The translations under genes and the position numbers were made by a program. From Negativibacillus massiliensis (GTDB lineage Bacteria > Bacillota > Clostridia > Oscillospirales > Ruminococcaceae), in contig NZ_FTRU01000007.1 of the NCBI RefSeq assembly GCF_900148495.1, positions 599,027-663,026 on the forward strand: 64,000 nt of DNA, read 5' to 3'. The notes under the pieces were generated by a model. The model did not search any database. It was given only the letters and a program-made list of their open reading frames with translations, and was not told where the DNA came from. Shown here one piece after another: positions 1 through 9,077 of the stretch. How positions within the stretch are numbered: position 1 is the stretch's first letter; each line of letters starts with the position of its first letter.

Positions 1-286
1 TGGAACCAGGTCCGACAAAGCCAGTTACTCCACGAATGTTGCGGACAACGTACCAGGAATCATCTGTCATGATCATGTTGACAAGCACATAGCCTGGGAA
101 AATCTTGCGTTCCACTTCACGCTTTTTGTTGTCTTTGATCTCAACAACCTTTTCGGTAGGAACCATGACACCTGCAATCAAATCATGCAGCTTACGGTTT
201 TCCACCGCATTTTCGATATCTGATGCAACCTTGTTTTCGTAACCGGAATAGGTGTGCACCACATACCATTTTGGAGCTTCAGACAT
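1..286 (-). CDS. nusG: Transcription termination/antitermination protein NusG (partial, N-terminal part)
   Basis: About 95 residues of the N-terminal NGN domain are visible, beginning MSEAPKWYVVHTYSGYENK, with the FPGYVLVNM segment and the W-Y-V-V-R-N segment typical of NusG. NusG binds RNA polymerase and Rho and couples transcription to translation. The gene starts at an ATG behind GGAGG and runs off the left edge, so the KOW domain is not seen. It follows secE by about 40 bases on the same strand, the standard rpmG-secE-nusG order that normally continues into rplK-rplA outside the window. Family assignment is firm. Confidence 0.97.
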   Translation of the reverse strand, partial: MSEAPKWYVVHTYSGYENKVASDIENAVENRKLHDLIAGVMVPTEKVVEIKDNKKREVERKIFPGYVLVNMIMTDDSWYVVRNIRGVTGFVGPGS

Positions 287-328
287 AGGGATACCTCCAA
301 TGGTGTAGATGATTGGGTAAGCTTGTGA

Positions 329-547
329 TTAGTGAAATAAACCAACGAGAGCGTTGAAGATGAAATCGATCACTCCAATGCCAACGCTGAAAGCTGCAAG
401 GACGATAATAACAATTCCAGTGTTATTGAGAACTGTTTTTTTGCTCGGCCAAACAATCTTTTTCATTTCACCTTTCGAATCTTTGAAAAAGCGCTTGATC
501 CCAGAGGCGATACGCTTGAAAAAGCCTGGTTTCTTTTCATCAGCCAT
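329..547 (-). CDS. secE: Preprotein translocase subunit SecE
   Basis: A 72-residue protein with a positively charged N-terminal half, the conserved EMKKIVWPSKKTV segment near residues 27-39, and one C-terminal membrane segment (about residues 42-65, rich in I, V and A). SecE clamps the two halves of SecY in the translocon. Length fits the short Gram-positive form. The gene lies between rpmG and nusG, 20 bases from rpmG, so the three are almost certainly one transcript. Nothing is unusual. Confidence 0.96.
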   Translation of the reverse strand: MADEKKPGFFKRIASGIKRFFKDSKGEMKKIVWPSKKTVLNNTGIVIIVLAAFSVGIGVIDFIFNALVGLFH

Positions 548-567
548 TTAAACAGCCCGCCTTTCGC

Positions 568-717
568 CTACTTGGTTTCTTTGTGAAGTGTGTGTTTGCG
601 GCAGAACTTGCAGTATTTGTTCATCTCAAGTCTGTCAGGATCGTTTTTCTTGTTTTTCTTTGTGTTGTAATTACGCTGTTTGCACTCTGTGCAAGCTAAG
701 GTAATTTTAGTCCTCAT
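568..717 (-). CDS. rpmG: 50S ribosomal protein L33 (zinc-binding type)
   Basis: A 49-residue basic protein starting [17 protein letters not shown], with the Cys pairs C-x-x-C near residues 9-12 and near residues 36-39 that define the zinc-binding form of L33. The reading frame stays open upstream, but the ATG at 717 has AGGAGGTGCC just before it and gives the normal family length. It is the first gene of the rpmG-secE-nusG operon, with a sigma-A-type promoter about 145 bases upstream. Confidence 0.96.
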   Translation of the reverse strand: MRTKITLACTECKQRNYNTKKNKKNDPDRLEMNKYCKFCRKHTLHKETK

Positions 718-861
718 ATCGGCACCTCCTGATAAAACGGATTTTTTTGCCTCCCTCGTAAAGGAAACGCTTGAATCTCCAACCTGACACATTTTGTGCC
801 TGTTGGCGGATGGATGGTTCATTTTTGGACATAAAAAAATAACCCTTTTAGAGGTGATAAA

Positions 862-891
862 ATAATACCACACTCACCCACAGCTCGTCAA
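862..891 (-). promoter_or_regulatory. Sigma-A-type promoter of rpmG-secE-nusG
   Basis: On the minus strand TTGACG (891-886) and TATTAT (867-862) are separated by 18 bases. This is the best match upstream of rpmG. Assignment is by pattern only. Confidence 0.6.
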
Positions 892-984
892 CGGCTTTTT
901 GGCTTTTTTATCCCGTTTTTTTTAACTTTATGGATTCTGTCAGATAACATCCGGCCAAAACAGCCGTTTCCTTGTCCGTTTTTG

Positions 985-1420
985 CCAGCAGGCTGAGCCT
1001 GCACCCAGTTCGCCTACGGCGCAAAGACGGGTGGTAGGAGAAAAAACAAAAGTTTTAGACAATTTTTTCAAAAAATGTCCAGTCCAGAGTGAAACTCTGG
1101 TCGCCTTCCGCAGAAGGCGAAATACCTTATCGTTTAGGCGCATTTTTGATAGTTGAACAAGTTCAACTCGAGTGTTTCGCTCATTGCGACGAGCGACCAA
1201 AGGCTTTGCCTTTGGACACCATGAACTTTTTGTAGAAAAGCAAGTTGAAAACTTGTTTTCAACTACCAAAAACTTTAGTTTTGCTCTGTCGAAACTTTTT
1301 CGCTCCAACGAGCGAGTGTGTTAACGAGAGCGAACGCCGTGTGCTGAAACTGCCATTTTGTACCAAACCAAAGTGCGAAATTGTGCCCAGCTTCAAGCTG
1401 GTGCAGGCTCAGCCTGCTGG
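985..1420. repeat. Mosaic hairpin element with 21-bp terminal inverted repeats
   Basis: This fills most of the long gap between rpmG and ddl. Positions 985-1005 and 1400-1420 are perfect inverted copies of each other, each containing the quasi-palindrome CAGGCTGAGCCTG. Between them lie consecutive short hairpins: CGCC-TACGGCG, a CCAGAGT/ACTCTGG pair, CGCCTTC-CGCA-GAAGGCG (1102-1119), GTTGAACAAGTTCAAC, a CGCTC/GAGCG hairpin (1178-1195), CCAAAGGC/GCCTTTGG, GTTGAAAAC/GTTTTCAAC, and a reversed copy of a block with TGTTAACAC. The same modules recur at other loci in the window. No transposase gene is present. No credible coding frame exists. Confidence 0.85.
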
Positions 1421-1474
1421 AAATTGTAACAAGCAAATGGCTGGGGGAATATGTAAAATAATACAATGCACCAA

Positions 1475-1504
1475 TTGAAACCGAAGGGTTTTGTATGATA
1501 CAAT
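1475..1504 (+). promoter_or_regulatory. Probable promoter of the ddl-murI-argS operon
   Basis: TTGAAA (1475-1480) and TACAAT (1499-1504) are spaced by 18 bases. The following 150-base leader contains a weak inverted repeat around 1590-1635 but no recognised riboswitch. It lies just outside the mosaic element. Confidence 0.5.
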
Positions 1505-1662
1505 GATAAATACGGATTTTTATACTTATATATAGATAGAAAGCAAGCAGCAAAAAGCTGCGTCAAAAATAGGCCTGTATCAGAATAAAAAAGCAGTGCA
1601 GAATATAGTATATTTCTGTATCTTCTGTACTCTGCATGGCAGGGCAAAAGGAGTGTTTGTTC

Positions 1663-2733
1663 ATGAACGAGAAAAAAATCCGAGTTGCCGTACTGTTTGG
1701 CGGGGTGTCCAGCGAACATGAAATCTCGCTGATGTCTGTCCAGTCGGTACTTCGGAATATGCCTGAAGATTATGAAGTACTGACCATCGGCATCACCAAG
1801 GATGGCCGCTGGGTAGAATATACCGGTTCGATCGATGAGATCACCGATCAGAAATGGGAGCAGGATAAAAATCTGCGCACCGCTGTTGTTTCCCCGGACC
1901 GCAGCCACAAGGGCATTTTGCTCATCGATAAAGATCAGGTTACCGTTGTTCCGGTCGATATCTGTTTCCCGGTTCTGCACGGAAAACATGGTGAGGACGG
2001 CACCATTCAGGGCCTGTTCCAGCTGGCAGGAATCCCGTTTGTTGGCTGCAACATGATTTCCAGCGCAAACTGCATGGATAAAGAGATGACCCACACCATT
2101 CTGGAAGCCAACGGCATCAAGATGGCAAAATGGGTGATCGTAAACGGCGAAAAGATGAATGACTTTGAAAACTTTGCAAAGGATGCCGAAGAAAAACTGG
2201 GTTACCCAATGTTTGTAAAACCGGCAAATGCAGGTTCTTCGGTTGGAGTTGGAAAGGCACATAACCGCGAGGAGCTTAAGTCTGCCTGCGAAACCGCTCT
2301 CAAAGAGGACTACAAAGCTGTGGTTGAAGAATGCATCGAGATGCAGGAAGTGGAGACCGCAGTGCTGGGCAACGGCGATCCAAAAGCTGCCGGCGTTGTA
2401 GGTGAACTGGTTCCGGTTGTGGAATTTTATACCTACGAGGCAAAATATATTGATGGTACCACAGTGCTCCACATCCCAGGAAGAGTGTCGGAAGAAACTT
2501 CGCTCAAACTGCGCCAGACCGCAGAAAAGGCATTCAAGGCAATTGGATGTGAAGGATTCTCCCGTATCGACTTCTTTGTACGCAAATCGGATGGAGAGGT
2601 CATCTTAAACGAAATCAATACCATTCCAGGCTTTACCTCGATCAGCATGTATCCAAAACTCTGGGACTACTGTGGTGTCTCTTACAGTGAGCTGATTGAC
2701 CGTCTGATCCGTTTGGGACTGGAACGAAAATAA
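1663..2733 (+). CDS. ddl: D-alanine--D-alanine ligase
   Basis: ATP-grasp enzyme of 356 residues that joins two D-alanines for peptidoglycan precursors in the cytoplasm. Visible signatures are GGVSSEHEISL near residues 13-23, HGKHGEDGTIQG from about residue 106, the ATP loop KPANAGSSVGV, and the C-terminal LNEINTIPGFT. The segment FYTYEAKY has the tyrosine expected for a D-Ala-D-Ala enzyme rather than a D-Ala-D-Lac (vancomycin-resistance) ligase. I chose the ATG at 1663 because AAAGGAG ends 10 bases before it; an earlier in-frame ATG at 1636 has no such site. murI follows 30 bases downstream. Confidence 0.96.
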   Translation: MNEKKIRVAVLFGGVSSEHEISLMSVQSVLRNMPEDYEVLTIGITKDGRWVEYTGSIDEITDQKWEQDKNLRTAVVSPDRSHKGILLIDKDQVTVVPVDICFPVLHGKHGEDGTIQGLFQLAGIPFVGCNMISSANCMDKEMTHTILEANGIKMAKWVIVNGEKMNDFENFAKDAEEKLGYPMFVKPANAGSSVGVGKAHNREELKSACETALKEDYKAVVEECIEMQEVETAVLGNGDPKAAGVVGELVPVVEFYTYEAKYIDGTTVLHIPGRVSEETSLKLRQTAEKAFKAIGCEGFSRIDFFVRKSDGEVILNEINTIPGFTSISMYPKLWDYCGVSYSELIDRLIRLGLERK

Positions 2734-2763
2734 TGAGAAAACAAAGAAAGAAGGAGGCAGCCG

Positions 2764-3573
2764 ATGGATAACAGAGCAATCGGTGTATTTGACTCCGGAT
2801 TGGGAGGCTTGACTGCGGTCAAGGAACTGCACAAGATTCTTCCAAACGAAAACATTGTTTATCTTGGCGATACCGGAAGGGTTCCTTATGGTTCCCGAAG
2901 CCGCGAAACCATCATTAAATACGCACAGCAGGATATAGACTTTCTGATTAAAAAGGACATCAAGATGATTCTTGCTGCCTGCGGTACCGTCAGCAGCACA
3001 CTGCCAAGGGAGATTTCTTCCAAGCTGCCGGTTCCCTATGTGGACATCGTGCTTCCGGCAGCGCAGGAAGCCTGTGCAATGAGCGCACGGGGCAGAATCG
3101 GTGTAGTGGGTACCAACGCTACTTTAAAGAGCAACGCCTTTGGCAGAGCGATGAGGGGTATCCGCAGCGATATTCACGTTTACGGAAATCCCTGCCCGCT
3201 GCTTGTACATCTGGTGGAAAATGGCATGATTGAGCCGGACAATCAGATTACCACGCTTGCAGTGCAGATGTATCTGGAGCCGCTGATTAAGGAAAAGATC
3301 GACACCCTGATTTTGGGATGCACCCATTATCCGCTGCTGTATGAAACATTCAACCGCATCCTCGATTATAAGGTGACACTCATCGATTCCGGACAATGCG
3401 CAGCAAAAGCAGTCCGAAATACACTGCTGAAAAACGGTATGCTTTCTGACCGTACCGAGCCGGGAACGACCGAGTACAATGTTACCGACGAGATCGAAAC
3501 CTTTGACAAGACAGCATCCATCTTTTTGGGCGAGCCGGTGACCGGAGCGGTCAACCGCATCGAGCTGTTGTAA
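2764..3573 (+). CDS. murI: Glutamate racemase
   Basis: A 269-residue cofactor-independent racemase making D-glutamate for the wall peptide. The N-terminal FDSGLGGLTAVKEL and the two active-site cysteines are seen: Cys73 in AACGTVSS and Cys186 in LGCTHYPLL. Most family members read A-C-N-T at the first site; here the Asn is Gly. I have the impression that related Clostridia share this, but I cannot check. It sits directly after ddl (AAGGAGG site upstream), so two wall-precursor enzymes are co-transcribed. Confidence 0.95.
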   Translation: MDNRAIGVFDSGLGGLTAVKELHKILPNENIVYLGDTGRVPYGSRSRETIIKYAQQDIDFLIKKDIKMILAACGTVSSTLPREISSKLPVPYVDIVLPAAQEACAMSARGRIGVVGTNATLKSNAFGRAMRGIRSDIHVYGNPCPLLVHLVENGMIEPDNQITTLAVQMYLEPLIKEKIDTLILGCTHYPLLYETFNRILDYKVTLIDSGQCAAKAVRNTLLKNGMLSDRTEPGTTEYNVTDEIETFDKTASIFLGEPVTGAVNRIELL

Positions 3574-3619
3574 CACAATACGAGAAAAAGTCAATGACAC
3601 GAAAAGGCATGGTCAAGGA

Positions 3620-4069
3620 ATGGAAAATACAAAGGATATGAAAAAAGATGTGCTCATTACCATTAAGGGCACACAGAAAATCGGAAACGAAAAGGACGTC
3701 ATCGAGATGGTGACCACCGGACGTTTTTATCGCAAAAATCAGATGTACTACATCAGCTACGAGGAGACCGAGGCAACCGGTTATGAAGGATGCCGCACCA
3801 CTTTGAAGGTGGGTCCAAAAGATAAGGTGACAATGACCCGCTTTGGAACTTCCCGCTCTCAGCTGATTGTGGAAAACGGTATTCGCCACCAGTGTCAGTA
3901 TGACACAGGCTATGGCGCAATGACTATCGGTGTGATGGGAAATCACTTTGACAGTGACTTAAGCGACCGAGGTGGAAACCTGTCGTTTGGTTACACGCTG
4001 GACATCGAAGCTACCGTAGCCAGCGAGAACACCGTTACCATCACCTTAAAAGAAATTCTGGCACAGTAA
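3620..4069 (+). CDS. DUF1934 (calycin-like) family protein
   Basis: A 149-residue protein with the pattern of the small beta-barrel DUF1934/YwiB family: alternating beta segments, F-Y-x-K-N-x-x-Y-Y-I-S-Y-E-E near the N-terminus, and a C-terminal L-x-Y-x-L-D-I-E. The biochemical function is unknown. In Firmicutes the gene is commonly found next to argS, as here. There is no clear signal peptide. The start is uncertain: ATG 3620 and ATG 3638 both have weakly placed ribosome sites. Confidence 0.8.
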   Translation: MENTKDMKKDVLITIKGTQKIGNEKDVIEMVTTGRFYRKNQMYYISYEETEATGYEGCRTTLKVGPKDKVTMTRFGTSRSQLIVENGIRHQCQYDTGYGAMTIGVMGNHFDSDLSDRGGNLSFGYTLDIEATVASENTVTITLKEILAQ

Positions 4070-4147
4070 CAATATCGCAGAAATGCTTTGATTGATTTGT
4101 CACAGGGAACTTTTCCCGGTGAGCCAAAGAAAGGAAAGGAAGTCAAC

Positions 4148-5848
4148 ATGAATACAAATTTTGTACAGGACGCAATGCATGAGGTAGAGAACCTTCTCAA
4201 AAATGCATTCACAAAGGCAATGCAGGATGGAAAGCTCCCAGAGGCAGAAATTCCAAACTTTACCGTAGAGATTCCGGCAGAGACAACACACGGAGATTTT
4301 GCTTCCAACGCAGCAATGGTTTCTGCAAGAACCTTCTGCAACGCTCCTGTTAAGATTGCAAACATCCTCAAAGAGGAGATGGATTTTTCCACTGCACGCT
4401 ACATCGACCGCGTGGAAATTGCTGGTCCTGGTTTTATCAACTTCTTTGTAAGCCCGCTGTGGTTTGCTGATATCGTTTCCGGCGTACTGGCAGCAAAAGA
4501 AAACTACGGTCGTTCCGATTACGGCAAGGGCGAAAAGGTTATGATCGAGTTTGTATCCGCAAACCCAACCGGCCCAATGCACATGGGTAATGCCCGCGGC
4601 GGCGCAATCGGCGACTGTCTGGCAGCAGCTATGGATGCTTGCGGTTACGATGTAACCCGTGAGTTCTACATCAACGATGCCGGCAACCAGATTGAAAAAT
4701 TCGGACTTTCTTTGGAAGCAAGATACCTCCAGATCTTTAAGGGTGAAGATGCAGTAGAGTTCCCGGAAGACGGCTATCATGGTGAAGACATCAAAGAGCG
4801 TGCACAGCAGTATGCAGATGTACACGGCGACAGCCTGTTAAATGTTTCTGAGCAGGAACGCCGTCAGGCTCTGGTTGATTTTGCTCTGCCAAAGAACATT
4901 GAAAAGCTCAGAACCGATCTGGAAAAATACCGCATCGTTTACGATGTATGGTTCCCGGAAAGCACTCTGCATCAGTCCGGCGCAGTAAAAGCAGTTGTGG
5001 ATGATCTGACCAAACGTGGACTGACCTATGAAAAAGATGGTGCAGTTTGGTACAAGGCAACAGAATTTGGCGGAGAAAAGGACGAAGTTCTGATCCGTGC
5101 AAACGGCAACCCAACCTACTTTACCGCTGATATTGCTTACCACAAGAACAAATTTGCTGACCGTCACTTTGACCGCGTAATCAACGTATGGGGTGCAGAC
5201 CATCATGGCCATGTTGCAAGACTGAAAGGTGCGATGGATGCAATCGGTCTGGATGGCAGCAAGCTTGACATCGTTTTGATGCAGCTGGTTCGTCTGATGA
5301 AGGACGGCGAGCCATACCGCATGAGCAAACGTACCGGTAAATCCATCACCCTGTCTGACCTGACCGATCTGGTTCCAATCGATGCTGCACGTTTCTTCTT
5401 CAACATGCGTGAGCCAAACTCCACTTTGGACTTTGACCTTGACCTTGCAGTAGAAGAATCTTCCCAGAACCCGGTTTACTATGTACAGTATGCACACGCA
5501 AGAATCTGCTCGATCCTCAAAAACCTCTCTGCACAGGGTATCCAGCCAAGAGAGTGCACCGCAGAGGAGCTGACACTGCTGAGCAAAGATGAAGAAAGAG
5601 AACTGATCCGCAAACTGGCACAGTGCCCACAGGAAATCATCAACGCTGCAAAGAACTACGACCCTGCAAGACTGACCCATTATCTGATGGATGTTGCAAC
5701 CTTGTTCCACAAGTTCTACAATGCTTGCCGTGTACAGGGTGAAGACGAAGCACTGATGCAGGCAAGAATCTCCCTGTGTATCGCTGCACGCACCGTAATT
5801 GCAAACCTGCTCAAGCTTTTGAAGATCACTGCTCCAGAAACCATGTAG
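4148..5848 (+). CDS. argS: Arginine--tRNA ligase
   Basis: A 566-residue class I aminoacyl-tRNA synthetase charging tRNA-Arg. The N-terminal ArgRS add-on domain is followed by the HIGH-type motif (NPTGPMHMGNARGG), a KMSKS-like MSKRTGKS, and the alpha-helical anticodon domain ending in LLKLLKI. I chose ATG 4148 because AAAGGAAAGGAA precedes it; an in-frame ATG at 4088 would add 20 atypical residues. The TAG stop is followed immediately (5849) by the palindrome CAGGCTGAGCCTG that opens a mosaic hairpin element. Confidence 0.96.
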   Translation: MNTNFVQDAMHEVENLLKNAFTKAMQDGKLPEAEIPNFTVEIPAETTHGDFASNAAMVSARTFCNAPVKIANILKEEMDFSTARYIDRVEIAGPGFINFFVSPLWFADIVSGVLAAKENYGRSDYGKGEKVMIEFVSANPTGPMHMGNARGGAIGDCLAAAMDACGYDVTREFYINDAGNQIEKFGLSLEARYLQIFKGEDAVEFPEDGYHGEDIKERAQQYADVHGDSLLNVSEQERRQALVDFALPKNIEKLRTDLEKYRIVYDVWFPESTLHQSGAVKAVVDDLTKRGLTYEKDGAVWYKATEFGGEKDEVLIRANGNPTYFTADIAYHKNKFADRHFDRVINVWGADHHGHVARLKGAMDAIGLDGSKLDIVLMQLVRLMKDGEPYRMSKRTGKSITLSDLTDLVPIDAARFFFNMREPNSTLDFDLDLAVEESSQNPVYYVQYAHARICSILKNLSAQGIQPRECTAEELTLLSKDEERELIRKLAQCPQEIINAAKNYDPARLTHYLMDVATLFHKFYNACRVQGEDEALMQARISLCIAARTVIANLLKLLKITAPETM

Positions 5849-6363
5849 CAGGCTGAGCCTGCACCCTGTTTCGCGCTCTGGTTTTGTGCGAAGACGGGTA
5901 GCTGGGAGAAAAAAAGTTTCGACAGAGCGCAAACAGAAGTTTTCGTCCACCTTTTTTAAAAGGTGGCGGATTCTAAAGGCAGAGCCTTTAGTCGCTCGTC
6001 GCAACGAGCGAAAATCTCGAGTTGAACTTGTTCAACTCTCATCGTCAGGCGCATTTTTGAGAGCTCGAGGACTTTTTGCAAGAGAAAAAGTCCTCGAAAA
6101 CCGATTGCGAGCAGTAGCTGTCTCCGAAAAGTTCCCAGTGGGAAGTTTTCGGCGGTAGAAACTCACGTCTAATTTTTTAAATCTGCGTTCTCAATTAGGC
6201 TAAGCCAGCTTAGCCTGGTACTGACGTACCACAGCATCGAAATAGCTTTGCTGCCCCTATCGATTTAAATATTTTTTCTTATTTGTCACAGGGGTTTCAC
6301 CCCCGTACCCCCACAACTTTTGAAAAAGTTGACAAAATTTTTTGTTCGCCTACGGCGCCGACA
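5849..6363. repeat. Mosaic hairpin element downstream of argS
   Basis: Begins with CAGGCTGAGCCTG at the argS stop codon. In order it holds CCACCTTTT/AAAAGGTGG, CTAAAGGC/GCCTTTAG, CGCTCGT-CGCA-ACGAGCG (5993-6010), GAGTTGAAC/GTTCAACTC, the ATCGTCAGGCGCATTTTTGA block, GAGGACTTTTT/AAAAAGTCCTC, AAAAGTTCCCAGTGGGAAGTTTT, then a core at about 6218-6270 (GTAC-tgac-GTAC followed by CAGCATCGAAA) that recurs near 25819. It ends with ACAACTTTTGAAAAAGTTG and CGCCTACGGCG. No credible coding frame. Confidence 0.85.
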
Positions 6364-6415
6364 AGAAGTTTGATAAAACAATCAGCCTTTTGATACAAAC
6401 TCATTGGAGGAAAAA

Positions 6416-7642
6416 ATGGACGTTCGATTATCACAGCCGTTGCTCATGGATGGGGCAACGGCAACCAACCTTATGTTAAATGGAATGCCGCAGTACAGCT
6501 GTCCTGCTCAGTGGATTCTGGAAAATCCATCGGCACTGCAGCAGCTGCATCACGCCTTTTTGCAGGCGGGCAGCCGCATGATCTGTACCCCGACCGCACA
6601 GGCAAATGCTGTGATGCTGGAAAAATGGGAATTGCAGGATAAGATGGCAGAATATAATCGGCAGTTAGCTCAACTTACCGTAGAAACCTGCCGTCAGTTT
6701 GATCCTTCGGTTCTGGTAGCGGGAGTGGTTGCGCCTCTGGAAATTCAGGCGGAACCGTTTGGTGAAACTCCATTTCTGGATTTGGTTGGAATTTATGCCA
6801 GTCAGGCACTGGCACTCAAAGAGGGCGGTGTTGATCTGCTGATTGCAGATACCATGACCACCATTTCTCAAAGCAGGGCAGCGATTTTGGGCTGCCGTCA
6901 GGCAGGACTGCCGGTTATGGTGACCCTCAATGTGGAAGAGGATGGCGAGACCTGCATGGGAAGTGACCTTGTTTCGGCGCTGATTGTCTGCCAGAATCTG
7001 GGAGCGGCAGCGTTTGGGCTTTCCTGCTGTGATCGTCCGGAAAAGCTTTATCACCACATCGAGGAGATCGCCCCTTATGCTAAGATACCGCTGATTGTCC
7101 GTCCGAGAGCAGGAGAAGATTTTGACCGGATGCTTTCACCGGAGGAGATGGCAGAGCAGATGCGCGGATTGCTTTCCCGCGGGGCGACCCTGGTGGGTGG
7201 ATGCTGCTACACCACTCCGGAACATATCGCGAAAATCGGACAGATGATGCGGGAGTTTGATTTTCACAGCGTCCATGTGGAAAAGGAGGATGCCCAGACC
7301 ATTTTGATGGCAGGAGCAACCGAACCTTATTTCCTTGATGAGTATTTTGATCAGACCGAGCCGATTTACTGCCGCAGGGATATGTCGGATGAGCTGCTGG
7401 AGCTGGAGGAAAGCGGAGCGGATGTTGCCACCATCTGTATCGAGACGGTGGATGACGCGTACTGTTTTGCACTCAATGCTTACATGCTGCACATGCCGGT
7501 ATCCTTCCTGTCTGACAGTGAGGAAGCGCTGGAGATGGCACTGCTGATGTATAACGGCTGTGCCTTTGTGGATTCCAGAAGCAATCTGGATGAGTCGATT
7601 CTGGAACGTCTGGCAAAGGGCTATGGAGCGGTTGTCCGTTAA
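6416..7642 (+). CDS. Homocysteine S-methyltransferase domain protein (MetH N-terminal type)
   Basis: A 408-residue protein. Residues 1 to about 290 form a homocysteine-binding barrel: MDGATATNLMLNGMP near the start, then zinc-type cysteines in FGLSCCDRP and GGCCYTTPEHI. The last 110 residues are an additional segment that resembles the opening of a second barrel but lacks a full pterin-binding or cobalamin domain, so it is not a complete MetH. It probably methylates homocysteine or activates a thiol with a partner protein; the methyl donor cannot be read from sequence. ATG 6416 follows GGAGGA. A strong terminator follows. Confidence 0.82.
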   Translation: MDVRLSQPLLMDGATATNLMLNGMPQYSCPAQWILENPSALQQLHHAFLQAGSRMICTPTAQANAVMLEKWELQDKMAEYNRQLAQLTVETCRQFDPSVLVAGVVAPLEIQAEPFGETPFLDLVGIYASQALALKEGGVDLLIADTMTTISQSRAAILGCRQAGLPVMVTLNVEEDGETCMGSDLVSALIVCQNLGAAAFGLSCCDRPEKLYHHIEEIAPYAKIPLIVRPRAGEDFDRMLSPEEMAEQMRGLLSRGATLVGGCCYTTPEHIAKIGQMMREFDFHSVHVEKEDAQTILMAGATEPYFLDEYFDQTEPIYCRRDMSDELLELEESGADVATICIETVDDAYCFALNAYMLHMPVSFLSDSEEALEMALLMYNGCAFVDSRSNLDESILERLAKGYGAVVR

Positions 7643-7652
7643 TATTTTACAT

Positions 7653-7690
7653 AAAAAGGATCGTCATGAATTTCATGACGATCCTTTTTT
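7653..7690 (+). terminator. Rho-independent terminator
   Basis: AAAGGATCGTCATGAA and its complement form a near-perfect hairpin followed by a T run, right after the methyltransferase gene. Confidence 0.9.
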
Positions 7691-7736
7691 GGTATATTGT
7701 GTTATGAAGACAGCGGACATAGAAAGATTCAACGGA

Positions 7737-8699
7737 TTATTTAAATGTATATTCCGAGCAGGCAATGGTCTTTGGATAATCGTCGATTACTTCGATCTGT
7801 TCCCAGCCGAGCTGCTCGATGTTTCCATCCTGATCCAGCTGAATATAAGAAGATACGGTTCCGTCAATCTCCTGATCGTACAGTGACTTGAGTGCTGCCG
7901 GAGTATAAACAGCTTCAATCAGATAATGACCATCCTCCTGTGTCATGGTGAGTTTGGAAAAGTTTTTCAGCATAAATCCTTCGTCGCTTAGCAATGGAGA
8001 TTTGAGCCATTCCAAGGTATCTGCATATTCCTGATAGGTCTTATAGGTTTCGCGGCTGCCCTGACCATAATTGATGCCAGCCTGCAAAGTTTCGGCAACC
8101 TTCATGTTAGCGTCCACGGCTGCATTTTTATTGAGATTTCCCTTTTCATCATAAGCTGCGTTTAAATCAAACTGGAGCTCATAGGCGCCCTCGGTTCCGT
8201 CATAATTGAGACGGTAAACTGACAGGGTGCCTTTTTTGCGGGAAAAATTTTGTTCCATTGTGTTTTTAAACACTGCATAAAGCCGGGTATCCAGTTTTTG
8301 TGGATTCTCTTTCAGTTCCTCCTGTGGGCGGATCTGAAGTTGCTGCGAGAAAGGCAGAGTTTGTGTCTGGGAGACCGGAGTTTCCTGTTCGGGTTCCGGG
8401 GTTTTTTCGGTGGTTTCTTCTGTCGGTTTTTCCTCTGTCTGAGAAGATGGCAGTTGCGTTTCAGCTTTTACTTCTTCCTCTTTATCTTCTTCAGAAGACT
8501 CTTTTTCGTTATCTTCTCCGCCAAGCTGAGCAAGGGAAGGCTTGGTGTTTTCTTCTTTCTCGGAATTATCTTCTCCAAGTTCCAGCGAAACCTCCGGTTC
8601 AGAGTCCTGTTCTGTTGGCTTCGGGTCACGGCTGCATCCGGTCATAGAAAGAGAGATAATCAAAGCTGCCAGCAGGCAGAGTAGTGTCGTGTATTTCAT
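7737..8699 (-). CDS. Putative lipoprotein with acidic linker
   Basis: A 320-residue protein that starts with a lipoprotein signal (hydrophobic residues 4-18, lipobox S-M-T-G-C with Cys22). About 110 residues of low-complexity Glu/Lys/Ser/Thr/Pro linker follow, then a globular C-terminal domain of about 180 residues (from NPQKLDTRLYAVFKN) with alternating beta-strand character. It is likely anchored on the outer face of the membrane with the linker spanning the wall. I do not recognise the C-terminal domain. A good AGGAGG site precedes the ATG. Confidence 0.75.
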   Translation of the reverse strand: MKYTTLLCLLAALIISLSMTGCSRDPKPTEQDSEPEVSLELGEDNSEKEENTKPSLAQLGGEDNEKESSEEDKEEEVKAETQLPSSQTEEKPTEETTEKTPEPEQETPVSQTQTLPFSQQLQIRPQEELKENPQKLDTRLYAVFKNTMEQNFSRKKGTLSVYRLNYDGTEGAYELQFDLNAAYDEKGNLNKNAAVDANMKVAETLQAGINYGQGSRETYKTYQEYADTLEWLKSPLLSDEGFMLKNFSKLTMTQEDGHYLIEAVYTPAALKSLYDQEIDGTVSSYIQLDQDGNIEQLGWEQIEVIDDYPKTIACSEYTFK

Positions 8700-9077
8700 A
8701 GGGTGTCCTCCTTTTGTGGGTGATACTCTTTTTCTTTATTGTAACACAGGATGATGGGGATTTCTATGCTATTTGTAAAACTGTAAAGAAATTCCCATTT
8801 TTGTAAAGAATTGTCTTCCACCCATTTCACAAAGATTTGTGGAAAACTTTTCCGATTGTATAGTGTCAAAAAAAGGAAAAAAAGATGCAGGAAAAAATAA
8901 TTTAACAGATTGGAAAGAAAAAGAAAAAACAGCTGACAGCTTTCCCGAAGTTTTTTAAGCAAAAGGGGGTATGATGTGGATACAGCAAAGGAAAAAAGTG
9001 GACAGGAATGGCCGAAAGGAAACAGGAAAAGAGTTTAAACAAAACAGGCCCTGGTGAAACGGAGGGAGAATAATCAG
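8700..9077. other. Intergenic region between lipoprotein gene and spoIIA locus
   Basis: About 380 bases, AT-rich with many A runs. A TACAAT-like minus-strand -10 box (8743-8738) could serve the lipoprotein. A sigma-H promoter would be expected for spoIIAA, but I cannot identify a convincing one. No gene or strong hairpin seen. Confidence 0.5.

Noticed and set aside
1393..2472. Long minus-strand open frame (359 codons) opposite ddl
   Set aside because: It lies antisense to a firmly identified gene, has no ribosome site and no recognisable family; typical shadow frame.
1663..2733. VanA-type D-Ala-D-Lac ligase
   Set aside because: The F-Y-T-Y-E-A-K-Y segment is the D-Ala-D-Ala type and no vanH/vanX genes are adjacent.
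4838..6004. 388-codon minus-strand frame across argS and the adjoining repeat
   Set aside because: Antisense to argS and partly inside the mosaic repeat; no homologous features.
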